In this document: piece after piece, positions 8,652 through 15,782 of the stretch
How the letters are laid out: each line of letters starts with the position of its first letter
Numbering within the stretch: the stretch's first letter is position 1
Assembly: GCA_903912445.1 (NCBI GenBank)
Contig: CAIWHP010000101.1
Coordinates: 1 to 55,344 of the forward strand
Length of the DNA: 55,344 nucleotides
Origin: an uncultured Lentisphaerota bacterium
GTDB taxonomy: Bacteria > Verrucomicrobiota > Kiritimatiellia > CAIQIC01
Direction of reading: 5' to 3'
The notes under the pieces: generated by a model
What the model saw: the letters and a program-made list of their open reading frames with translations, nothing else
Databases searched by the model: none
Told to the model about the DNA's origin: nothing
Made by a program: the position numbers and the translations under genes

Positions 8652-9884
8652 ATGGCAGAGCCAATCATCATTGCCGCGCCGCCGGCTTTACGGCGCGAGA
8701 AAATAAGTTTTGAAGCACTGAAGGTCATCCAACGGCTGCAGGCACAGGGCTTTCAGGCCTATCTGGCGGGCGGCGGCGTGCGCGACCTGCTGCTGGGCCG
8801 GCATCCGAAGGATTTCGACATCGCCACCAGCGCCCAGCCCAACGAGGTGCGGCGCGTCTTCCACAACTGCCGGCTGATCGGGCGCCGTTTCCGGCTGGCG
8901 CACATCCTGTTCCGCGGCATGTTCATCGAGGTCGCCACGTTCCGTTCGCCCGTCGTGGCCGACAGCGACGATACGCCGGAAGCGCCGCTCGCCGGGCGCG
9001 ATATGCCGCCGGAGGCCTTCCGCGCACGCGACGGCATGATCCTGCGCGACAATGTCTTTGGCACCGCCGAGCAGGACGCCTGGCGGCGCGACTTCACGGT
9101 CAACGGGCTGTTCTATGACCCCGAAGCGCACCAGGTGATCGACTATGTGAACGGCCTGCCGGACCTCGACCGGCGCATCCTGCGCAGCATCGGCGACCCG
9201 CTCGTCCGCTATCGCGAGGATCCGGTCCGGATGCTGCGCGCCTGCCGGTTCGCCGGCACGTTGGATTTCCAGATCGAGCCCCACGCCGACCACGCCATCC
9301 ACGCGCTCCGCAACGACCTGGCGCTCGCCTCCCCCAGCCGGATGTACGAGGAAGTGCTCAAGCTCTTCAACTCCGGCGCGGCCGAACCCATCTTCCGGCA
9401 TCTCCATCGCACCGGCCTGTTCAGCGTAATCTTCCCGGAAGCGGGGGCCTGGCTCGCCACCGAGGAGGGCGAGGCCGCGCAGCTGCGGATCTACCACGCC
9501 TTGCGCCAGATGGATGTCTGGAAGCGGCACGGCCACGACATCAACCCGGCGCTGGCCTGGGCGGTCGCCTTCGGCCCCTACCACGAATTTCGCGCGGCCG
9601 AGCTGGAGCGGAAGGGGCTCAAGACCTCGCCCGCCCTCGCCATGGCCACGATCGACCATCTGCACGGGCTGGCCAAGCGGGTGCAGGTTTTCAAGCACGT
9701 CGTCCGCGATGCGAGCCTGATCATGGCGGCCCAGCCGACGTTCGAGAAAATGCGCGAGGGCGTGCGCGCCGAGCGCTTCCGCACGCGCCACTACTTCGGC
9801 GATGCGCTCGTCTTCCTCAAGCTCCGCAGCGCCTGGACCAACTCCGGCACCGACCTCGTCCACTGGTGGCAACAACACCTCTGA
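8652..9884 (+). CDS. pcnB: PcnB-type poly(A) polymerase / CCA tRNA nucleotidyltransferase
   Basis: This 410-residue class II nucleotidyltransferase adds nucleotides to RNA 3' ends. The head domain has AYLAGGGVRDLLLGRHPKDFDIATSA, with the catalytic DFD at about residues 54-56. The RRFRLAHILFRGMFIEVATFR that follows is typical of PcnB rather than Cca. GLPDLDRRILRSIGDP and REDPVRMLRACRFAGTLDF mark the RNA-binding domain. Whether it polyadenylates or repairs CCA ends cannot be told reliably in this phylum. I use the ATG at 8652; a GTG at 8640 in the same frame is possible, and neither has a clear ribosome-binding site. It is divergent from the PLD gene. Confidence 0.88.
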   Translation: MAEPIIIAAPPALRREKISFEALKVIQRLQAQGFQAYLAGGGVRDLLLGRHPKDFDIATSAQPNEVRRVFHNCRLIGRRFRLAHILFRGMFIEVATFRSPVVADSDDTPEAPLAGRDMPPEAFRARDGMILRDNVFGTAEQDAWRRDFTVNGLFYDPEAHQVIDYVNGLPDLDRRILRSIGDPLVRYREDPVRMLRACRFAGTLDFQIEPHADHAIHALRNDLALASPSRMYEEVLKLFNSGAAEPIFRHLHRTGLFSVIFPEAGAWLATEEGEAAQLRIYHALRQMDVWKRHGHDINPALAWAVAFGPYHEFRAAELERKGLKTSPALAMATIDHLHGLAKRVQVFKHVVRDASLIMAAQPTFEKMREGVRAERFRTRHYFGDALVFLKLRSAWTNSGTDLVHWWQQHL

Positions 9885-9969
9885 GCGCCGGCGGCCGCCG
9901 TACCCGGCAATTTTATCCCGCCAGATTTTCCGCTTCCCCGGCGCGGTGGAATCCGCAATGATGCGCGCG

Positions 9970-9988
9970 CTTCCGCCACGGGCGGAAG
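9970..9988. repeat. Palindrome upstream of GH105 (variant of the TTCC...GGAA family?)
   Basis: CTTCCGCC-ACG-GGCGGAAG is a perfect inverted repeat with 8-bp arms and a 3-nt centre, ending 14 bp before the GH105 start codon. Its geometry (arms of 7-8 bp, 3-nt centre, TTCC and GGAA ends, position just before a start) is that of the TTTCCAA-NNN-TTGGAAA elements elsewhere in the window, but the inner arm bases differ in a compensatory way. It may be a diverged member or an unrelated operator. Confidence 0.4.
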
Positions 9989-10002
9989 GTGAGGGAAAAA
10001 CT

Positions 10003-12168
10003 ATGAACGGCAAGAAACTGATGCTCGCAGCGGCGGTGATGGGTGTGATGCTCGGCGCGCAGGCGGCAGACAAGCCCGCGGCGACCGAGGTGCTCACGGT
10101 CATGCAAAAGGTCGCAGACTGGCAACTGGCGAATCCTTCGCCGAAGCCGGCCTGGTGCTGGGAAAAGGGTGCGCTCTATGCCGGCGTGATGGCGCTCGGC
10201 GATCTGGTTCCCTCGACGAAATACCGCGACGCGATGATGGATATCGGCCGCACCAATGCCTGGCAGCCCGGCCCGCGCCGCTACCATGCCGATGACTATG
10301 CCGTCGGCCAGATGTATGGCGAAATGTTCCAGCTCTATCGCGACCCGGCCATGCTCGCGCCGCTGCAGGCGGACATGGATGGCATCCTCGCCGCGCCCGA
10401 CACGCGGCCCATTGCCGGGGCCATCCATGCCGGCAAGAACAAACAGGAGCCGATGCGCTGGTGGTGGTGCGACGCGCTCTTCATGGGCCCGCCGGCACTC
10501 GCGCGCCTCTATGCGGCGACCGGCGAGAAGAAGTATCTGGATTTCATGATCCAGGAATGGAAGGCGACGAGCGAGTACCTCTATGACCAGGACGAACACC
10601 TCTATTCCCGCGACAATTCCTACTTCAAAAAGCGGGAGAAGAACGACAAGAAGGTTTTCTGGAGCCGCGGCAATGGCTGGGTGATGGGCGGGCTGGTGCG
10701 CGTGTTGCAAATCCTGCCGGCGGATCATCCCGACCGTAAGTTCTTCGAAACACAGTTTGTCGAGATGGCGGAAAAGATCCTTTCCATCCAGCAGCCCGAC
10801 GGCGTCTGGCATTCCAGCCTCTTGAATCCCGAGGCCTTCCCGGTGGGCGAGGCCAGCGGCACGAGCTTCTTCTGCTACTCGCTGACCTGGGGCATCAATC
10901 AAGGGCTCCTCGACCGCGCGCGTTTCGAGCCGGCGGTACTCAAGGCGTGGCGTGGGCTGTGCGGCTTTGTGCAGGAGGATGGCAAGCTGACGCACGTCCA
11001 GCAGGTCGGCGCCGCGCCGGAATCATTCAAGGCGGAACATACCGATACCTATGGCATCGGCGCGTTCCTGCTCGCAGGCAGCGAAATCTATCGCCTCGCG
11101 TGCACCAAGCCCGGGGTTACCGTGCACGTGACCAGCGCGCTCGACGCGTTCCGTCCGCAGCAGACCGTCGAGTTCGACCTCGCCACGCTCACGGCGAAGC
11201 TGCCCGACGCGAAGCCGGAAAATATCGCGGTGATGGATGCCTGCGCCGGTCGCTGGATCCTTTCGCAGGTGTTCGAGGGCAAGCTGCTGTTCCAGTCCGA
11301 CTTCCTGCCGCAGCAGACCAAGGCCTTCCGCATCGTCGCCGGCGTGGACCGCGCGCAGTTGCCGGCCCCCACCCTCACCACCTTCGCGCGGTTTGTGCCG
11401 GAGCGCGCCGATGATTTCGCCTGGGAAGGCGATCGCATCGCCTTCCGTATCTACGGGCCCGCGCTGTGGAAACAGGACGGCGAGAAGAAGACCGGCAGCG
11501 GCGTGGATGTGTGGTGCAAGCGCACGCGCCAGCCCGTCGTCAACGCAATGTATAAGGGCGGCGATTATCACCGCGACAACGGCACGAGCGTGGACTGCTA
11601 CAAGGTCGGCATCGCCCGCGGCTGCGGCGGCACGGCGATCTGGACGGATGGCAAACTGAAGGCGGGCCGCTGTTTCGACAGCTGGAAGCTGCTCGTCTCC
11701 GGCCCGATCCGAACGGTCTTCGAACTGAGTTACGGCGCGTGGGATGCGGGTGGCCGCAAGGTGAGCGAAGTCAAGCGCGTCGCCCTCGATCTCGGCGCGA
11801 ACTTCAACCGGTTCGACTGCACCTTCACGGCCGAGGGCACGGAGCCGCTGGCCGTGGCAGGTGGCGCGATGTTCCACAAGGGCGCCGCACTGGCCAACGG
11901 CAGCAACTGGGCGACGGTCTGGGAACTCGGGGATGGCAAGGTCAACGGCATGCTCGGAACGGCGGTGGTCATGGCCGGCGGAGAATATAAACAGACGGCC
12001 GACCACCAGCTGCTGATCAAGAGCACCAAGCCCGGCGAAGCGCTGACGTTCTACGGTGGCGCCGGCTGGAGCAAGGGCGTGGATTACCCCGACCAAGCCG
12101 CATGGAACGAGGCCACCAAGGCCTTCGCGGCGCGCGTCGCCTCGCCGCTGAAGCTGGAAATCAAGTGA
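10003..12168 (+). CDS. GH105 unsaturated uronyl hydrolase with C-terminal DUF4861 domain
   Basis: This is a 721-residue exported protein. A signal peptide (MNGKKLMLAAAVMGVMLGAQAAD) is followed by a GH105 (alpha/alpha)6 barrel at about residues 27-370, then a DUF4861-like beta domain to the end. GH105 enzymes hydrolyse the 4,5-unsaturated uronate left by polysaccharide lyases through hydration of the double bond. The expected acid pair is visible as HADDY (Asp97/98) and WWWCDALFMGPP (Asp157). The start at 10003 is supported by GAGGG 8 bases upstream and by the signal peptide. The frame is open well upstream but overlaps pcnB. The PL8 lyase follows 33 bp later, so lyase product and hydrolase are co-encoded. 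Confidence 0.88.
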   Translation: MNGKKLMLAAAVMGVMLGAQAADKPAATEVLTVMQKVADWQLANPSPKPAWCWEKGALYAGVMALGDLVPSTKYRDAMMDIGRTNAWQPGPRRYHADDYAVGQMYGEMFQLYRDPAMLAPLQADMDGILAAPDTRPIAGAIHAGKNKQEPMRWWWCDALFMGPPALARLYAATGEKKYLDFMIQEWKATSEYLYDQDEHLYSRDNSYFKKREKNDKKVFWSRGNGWVMGGLVRVLQILPADHPDRKFFETQFVEMAEKILSIQQPDGVWHSSLLNPEAFPVGEASGTSFFCYSLTWGINQGLLDRARFEPAVLKAWRGLCGFVQEDGKLTHVQQVGAAPESFKAEHTDTYGIGAFLLAGSEIYRLACTKPGVTVHVTSALDAFRPQQTVEFDLATLTAKLPDAKPENIAVMDACAGRWILSQVFEGKLLFQSDFLPQQTKAFRIVAGVDRAQLPAPTLTTFARFVPERADDFAWEGDRIAFRIYGPALWKQDGEKKTGSGVDVWCKRTRQPVVNAMYKGGDYHRDNGTSVDCYKVGIARGCGGTAIWTDGKLKAGRCFDSWKLLVSGPIRTVFELSYGAWDAGGRKVSEVKRVALDLGANFNRFDCTFTAEGTEPLAVAGGAMFHKGAALANGSNWATVWELGDGKVNGMLGTAVVMAGGEYKQTADHQLLIKSTKPGEALTFYGGAGWSKGVDYPDQAAWNEATKAFAARVASPLKLEIK

Positions 12169-12199
12169 CGCGAGACGCGCGACCAAAGGCACGAGACGC
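12168..12199 (+). repeat. 7-bp-period array between GH105 and PL8
   Basis: Starting on the last base of the GH105 stop codon, units ACGCGAG, ACGCGCG, ACCAAAG, GCACGAG and ACGC follow at 7-bp steps and fill the whole gap up to the PL8 start codon. The units are degenerate but the 7-bp register holds. It resembles the arrays at 15192, 15703 and 32292 in period and in position at a gene end, though not in sequence. Confidence 0.5.
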
Positions 12200-12201
12200 T
12201 T

Positions 12202-14271
12202 ATGATGCTTGCACGCAAACTTCTGGGTTTGGTTTTGCTGGGTGCGGCGGTGGCGGCGCACGGCCAGGTTATCCTGCCGACGACGCCGCGGGATTTGCAA
12301 CGCGCAACGCTGCAACTCCGGGCGAACTGGCTGGGCCTTGACCTGAACAAACCGCTCTCCGAGCAGAAGCCCGCCGACATCAAAGAGGCTTTGCGTTACG
12401 CGAACGAGCAGAAGCCCGACGGCAGCTGGGCAGACATCGATTATGCGAACCCCTGCCGCTCGGCGTGGCCCGCCGCCAAGCATCCGGACCGGATCCTGAA
12501 ACTGGCGATCGCCATGCATCAACCCGGCATCGCCCCCGAGGAGCGCACGCAGCTCAAGACCGCCTGCCTGAAAGCGCTGGAGTGGTGGCGCAAACGCGAC
12601 CCGCAATGCCCGAACTGGTGGTACAACATCATCGGCGTGCCGCAGGCGCTCTCGGCGACGGGGCTGCTGATGGGCACCGACCTCGATCCCGACGACGTCC
12701 AGTACCTGCTCAAGAACATCATGATGCGCGGCAAGCAAATCCTCACGGGCCAGAACCGCGTGTGGATTTCCGGCAACAACCTCAACTTCGGACTGTTCAT
12801 GCAGAACACGCCGATGGTGCGCAGCGCCGCCGACGCCATCTGGGATGAAGTGAAGATGACGACGAACGAGGGCATCCAGCCCGACGCGAGCTTCCACCAG
12901 CACGGCGCGCAGCAGCAGTTCGGCAACTACGGCCTCGCCTTCGCCGGCGACATCCAGCACTGGTGGGCGATGCTGCGCAACACGAACCTCGGCATCCAGC
13001 CGAAAAAAATCAACGCCATGCGCCGCTACTTCCTCGACGGCCAGGCGTGGGTCACGTGGCGCGGCATGATGGACATCAGCTCCATGGGCCGCCAGCTCAC
13101 GCCGCACGCGCAGGCGGGCAAGGGGCGCAGCGCCATCCGCATCCTCGAGCGCATGGCGGAGCTGGATGGCGAACTCGCGGACAAATACAGCGCCGCCGCC
13201 GCGCGCCTGCAGCCCGGCGCCACGAACGACCTCGTCGGCCTGCGCTGGTTCTGGCGCTCCGATTACGGCGTCTACCGCCGCCCGGGCTTCTGCGCCTCGG
13301 TCAAGGCCTGCTCGCCGCGCGTGATCGGCACCGAAACCTGCAACAGCGAAAACCTCTCCGGCCTCCACCTGGCCGACGGCGCGACCTACGTCTATCGCGA
13401 CGGCCGCGAATACGAGGACATCTTCCCCGTCTGGGATTGGCACCGTTTGCCCGGCACCACCTGCACGCGCGCCGCGAGCCTCACGCCGGGCGGCAAGGCG
13501 GCGCACCTGCCGGGCGAGTTCACGGGCGGCGTCACCGATGGCACGCGGGGCTGCGCGGCGCTTGACTTCCAGCGCGACGGCGTCAGCGCCCGCAAGGCGT
13601 GGTTCTTCGATGGCGACAGCGTCGTGTGCCTCGGCGCCGGCATCAGCGGCAAGGGCGCCGCGCCGGTGCTGACATCGGTCAACCAGTGCCTGAAGCGCGG
13701 CGACGTCCGCGCCCAGACCGAGGGCAAGGTCGCGACGCTCTCCGGCGCGGTGCGCAGCCTCCCGAAGGTCGCGTGGCTGGAGCACGACGGCCTGCGTTAT
13801 GATTTCCCCGACCAGCCCACCCTCTTCGCCGGCGCGCAACCCCAGAGCGGCAACTGGAACAGCGTCTTCAAAAATGCCGTCACGCCGGCCGACGATGTGA
13901 CGCTCGACGTGTTCTCGGCGTGGTTCGACCACGGCGCGAAGCCCGCCGGCGCGCGCTACGCCTACGCCGTGCGGCCCGCCACCGCGCCCGTGCCCGTCTA
14001 CCAGATTCTGGCCAACACGCCCACGCAGCAGGCCGTGTGCTGGGACCGCACGCGCGTCACGGCGGTCTTCTGGGCCCCCGGCCAGTTGAGCACGCCCAGC
14101 GGACACACGCTGCGCGTGGACCTGCCCTGCCTGCTCGTGTGGGACGGCAAAAAGGCCACTGTCAGCGACCCCATCGGCAAGGAATGGGACATCAATGTGA
14201 CGGTGGACGGCAAGAAAACCACGATTCACCTGCCGCACGGCGGCGATGCGGGCAAATCGGTCGGCGAATGA
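12202..14271 (+). CDS. Polysaccharide lyase family 8
   Basis: This 689-residue secreted lyase of the hyaluronate/chondroitin/xanthan lyase family cleaves a uronate-containing chain by beta-elimination. A signal peptide (MMLARKLLGLVLLGAAVAAHG) precedes the alpha/alpha toroid. The catalytic Asn, His and Tyr positions of PL8 are recognisable in WISGNNLNFG (about residue 190), DASFHQHGAQQQFG (His about 232-234) and NYGLAF (Tyr about 243). A beta-sandwich C-terminal half ends DVFSAWFDHGAKPAG...RVDLPCLLVWDG. Its product would be substrate for the upstream GH105. There is no obvious Shine-Dalgarno sequence; the region before the ATG is the 7-bp array. Polysaccharide specificity cannot be deduced. 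Confidence 0.87.
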   Translation: MMLARKLLGLVLLGAAVAAHGQVILPTTPRDLQRATLQLRANWLGLDLNKPLSEQKPADIKEALRYANEQKPDGSWADIDYANPCRSAWPAAKHPDRILKLAIAMHQPGIAPEERTQLKTACLKALEWWRKRDPQCPNWWYNIIGVPQALSATGLLMGTDLDPDDVQYLLKNIMMRGKQILTGQNRVWISGNNLNFGLFMQNTPMVRSAADAIWDEVKMTTNEGIQPDASFHQHGAQQQFGNYGLAFAGDIQHWWAMLRNTNLGIQPKKINAMRRYFLDGQAWVTWRGMMDISSMGRQLTPHAQAGKGRSAIRILERMAELDGELADKYSAAAARLQPGATNDLVGLRWFWRSDYGVYRRPGFCASVKACSPRVIGTETCNSENLSGLHLADGATYVYRDGREYEDIFPVWDWHRLPGTTCTRAASLTPGGKAAHLPGEFTGGVTDGTRGCAALDFQRDGVSARKAWFFDGDSVVCLGAGISGKGAAPVLTSVNQCLKRGDVRAQTEGKVATLSGAVRSLPKVAWLEHDGLRYDFPDQPTLFAGAQPQSGNWNSVFKNAVTPADDVTLDVFSAWFDHGAKPAGARYAYAVRPATAPVPVYQILANTPTQQAVCWDRTRVTAVFWAPGQLSTPSGHTLRVDLPCLLVWDGKKATVSDPIGKEWDINVTVDGKKTTIHLPHGGDAGKSVGE

Positions 14272-14352
14272 TTTCCAGGGGTTGGAAACCGGAAGCACGG
14301 CTTTTTCCAAACCTTGGAAAAAGTGGCGGCACAGCTTTCCAAGCCTCGGAAA
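14272..14352. repeat. Three phased TTTCCAA-NNN-TTGGAAA palindromes upstream of kduI
   Basis: Three 17-bp elements lie at 14272-14288 (TTTCCAG-GGG-TTGGAAA), 14304-14320 (TTTCCAA-ACC-TTGGAAA, extendable to 21 bp) and 14336-14352 (TTTCCAA-GCC-TCGGAAA). Starts are exactly 32 bp apart, about three helical turns, with unrelated 15-bp spacers. The last element ends 10 bp before the kduI ATG and the first abuts the PL8 stop codon. The same unit occurs upstream of GH95, GH29, cdaA and the RND gene. Confidence 0.85.
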
Positions 14353-14362
14353 CGGAGACAAC

Positions 14363-15193
14363 ATGAAGACGATTCAGACAGCGGACAGTCAGGCGTACCG
14401 GCGGATGACGACGGCGGAGCTGCGCGAGCGGTTCTTGGTCGAGAACCTGTTCGAGCCCGGCCGCATCGTGCTGGTCTACACCGACGTGGACCGCGCGGTC
14501 GTCGGCGGCATCGTGCCGACCGGCGCGCCGCTGACTCTCGAGGGCGGGCGCGAGATGGCGTGCGCGTTTTTCTGCGAGCGGCGCGAGGCCGGCGTCATCA
14601 ACCTCGGCGCGGCCGGCACGGTGACGGTGGACGGCACGGCCTACGCGCTGGCGCCGCGCGAGTGCATCTATCTCGGCCGCGGCAGCCGCGCCGTCAGCTT
14701 CGCGAGCGACTCGGCCGCGACGCCGGCGCAGTTCTACCTCGTCTCCTACCCGGCCCATGCGGCGTTCCCGACAACGCACATCCCCTTCGCGCAGGCGAAC
14801 CATGTCGAGCTCGGCGCCACCAAGGACGCGAACCGCCGGACGATCCACCAGTTCATCCTGCCCGGCCGCGTGCCGAGCTGCCAACTCGTGATGGGCTACA
14901 CGGAGTTGCACGAGGGCAACGTCTGGAACACCTTCCCGCCGCACACGCACGACCGGCGCACAGAGGTCTACTGCTACTTCGATCTGCCCGCGAACGGCTG
15001 CGTGCTGCACCTGCTGGGCGCGCCGGACGAGACCCGGCACATCGTCATGCGCGAGAAGCAGGTCACACTCTCGCCCCCCTGGTCTATCCACAGCGGCGTC
15101 GGCGCGGGCGCCTACCGCTTCGTCTGGGCGATGGGCGGCGAGAATCAGGTGTTCAACGACATGGACGCGGTGGACCTCGCGAAGCTCCAATGA
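14363..15193 (+). CDS. kduI: 5-keto-4-deoxyuronate isomerase
   Basis: This 276-residue bicupin converts 5-keto-4-deoxyuronate, formed from unsaturated uronic acid, to 2,5-diketo-3-deoxygluconate in the cytoplasm. The metal-binding cupin motif PPHTHDRRTEVYCYFDL is at about residues 191-207, and the C-terminal family motif is WAMGGENQVFNDMDAVDLAKL. The length is that of the family. The ATG at 14363 has GGAGA 7 bases upstream. It works downstream of PL8 and GH105 and upstream of KduD (18009). The stop codon lies inside the first unit of a 7-bp repeat array, yet the C terminus looks complete, so the array sits at the gene end without damaging the protein. Confidence 0.95.
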   Translation: MKTIQTADSQAYRRMTTAELRERFLVENLFEPGRIVLVYTDVDRAVVGGIVPTGAPLTLEGGREMACAFFCERREAGVINLGAAGTVTVDGTAYALAPRECIYLGRGSRAVSFASDSAATPAQFYLVSYPAHAAFPTTHIPFAQANHVELGATKDANRRTIHQFILPGRVPSCQLVMGYTELHEGNVWNTFPPHTHDRRTEVYCYFDLPANGCVLHLLGAPDETRHIVMREKQVTLSPPWSIHSGVGAGAYRFVWAMGGENQVFNDMDAVDLAKLQ

Positions 15194-15230
15194 ACACCGA
15201 ACACTGAACATCCAACATCGAACATCGAAG
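15192..15230 (+). repeat. Left inverted 7-bp repeat array of the four-helix-bundle unit
   Basis: Heptads GAACACC, GAACACT, GAACATC, CAACATC, GAACATC, then GAAG run in perfect 7-bp register over 39 bp. Read in reverse complement, the array at 15703-15741 has the same order of units, including the odd CAACATC, and matches at 35 of 39 positions. The two arrays therefore bracket the gene at 15249 as inverted repeats. Confidence 0.85.
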
Positions 15231-15248
15231 AGAAGCGGGGCAGAGGCA

Positions 15249-15695
15249 ATGGAGCAGGCACCGGCAATAGACTACCGAAAAGACGCTGCGGCCGGACGCA
15301 AGTTTGATCTGCAAGAACGCCTGCTCGCTTTTGCTGTGGCCATCATCAAACTGAGCGATGCCTGCCACAAAACACAGGCAGGCCTCCATGTGGCCGATCA
15401 ACTGCTCCGCGCGGGCACCTCGCCCCTGTTCAATCATGGCGAAGCGGAGGCGGCGGAATCGCCGCGCGACTTCGTCCATAAGCTGAAAATCTGCCTTAAA
15501 GAACTGCGCGAAACACAGCGGGCGCTATTGCTGGTGCAGCGCGTGCCGCTGGTGGCTGATGTCGCCACAGTCACGCCCCTGCTCGGCGAGACCGATGAGT
15601 TGATCCGCATCTTCGTGGCCAGCATCCGGACGGCCAAGAAAAATATGCTGCAGGAGGATAGCGGTGCGGGATCAGCTCATGATCCTGCAGAATAA
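15249..15695 (+). CDS. Four-helix-bundle protein (23S rRNA IVP / Avd-like family)
   Basis: This 148-residue, almost entirely helical protein belongs to the four-helix-bundle family first named for 23S rRNA intervening sequences and related to the Avd accessory protein of diversity-generating retroelements. Family features are FDLQERLLAFAVAIIKLSDAC, the ADQLLRAGTSPLFNHGEAEAAES segment, where S-x-x-x-N-x-x-E-A is typical, and a final helix ELIRIFVASIRTAKKN. No reverse transcriptase or variable repeat is nearby. The gene is alone between two inverted 39-bp heptad arrays, inside an otherwise continuous uronate operon, and so looks like cargo of an inserted unit (15192-15741). Function is unknown; binding of structured nucleic acid is a reasonable guess from the family. 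Confidence 0.85.
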   Translation: MEQAPAIDYRKDAAAGRKFDLQERLLAFAVAIIKLSDACHKTQAGLHVADQLLRAGTSPLFNHGEAEAAESPRDFVHKLKICLKELRETQRALLLVQRVPLVADVATVTPLLGETDELIRIFVASIRTAKKNMLQEDSGAGSAHDPAE

Positions 15696-15702
15696 ATCCG
15701 GC

Positions 15703-15741
15703 CTTCGATGTTCGATGTTGAATGTTCGTTGTTCGATGTTC
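15703..15741 (-). repeat. Right inverted 7-bp repeat array of the four-helix-bundle unit
   Basis: On the minus strand the units are GAACATC, GAACAAC, GAACATT, CAACATC, GAACATC, GAAG, which mirror the left array at 15192-15230 with four differences. It lies 8 bp after the stop codon of the four-helix-bundle gene and 41 bp before the start of the next gene. Its own translation would give a false N-terminal extension (FDVECSLFDV) to that gene. Confidence 0.85.
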
Positions 15742-15782
15742 GCCTGGGCACGGGTCTGTACCCGATGAATACGGAGAAAACG

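Noticed and set aside
14272-14352. CRISPR-like array (regular repeats with unique spacers)
   Set aside because: Repeats are 17-bp palindromes with only 14-15 bp between them, at most three per site, each followed at once by a gene, and there are no cas genes. The geometry fits operators or hairpins, not CRISPR.
11023-14364. Very long minus-strand open frame (over 1100 codons) opposite the GH105, PL8 and kduI genes
   Set aside because: It is antisense to three well-supported genes and its translation is low-complexity (rich in Ala, Arg, Val, Asp, Glu) without motifs. Long antisense frames are common in GC-rich coding DNA. The same applies to minus 32929-36354 and to plus 20854-22455, 22459-24864 and 45098-49708.
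15249-15695. Diversity-generating retroelement around the Avd-like four-helix-bundle gene
   Set aside because: No reverse transcriptase, template repeat or variable repeat is found anywhere nearby; only the bundle protein and its flanking arrays are present.
15708-15782. N-terminal extension of the GH141-like protein (FDVECSLFDV...)
   Set aside because: These residues come from translating the 7-bp repeat array. The signal peptide begins at 15783 with a good ribosome-binding site.
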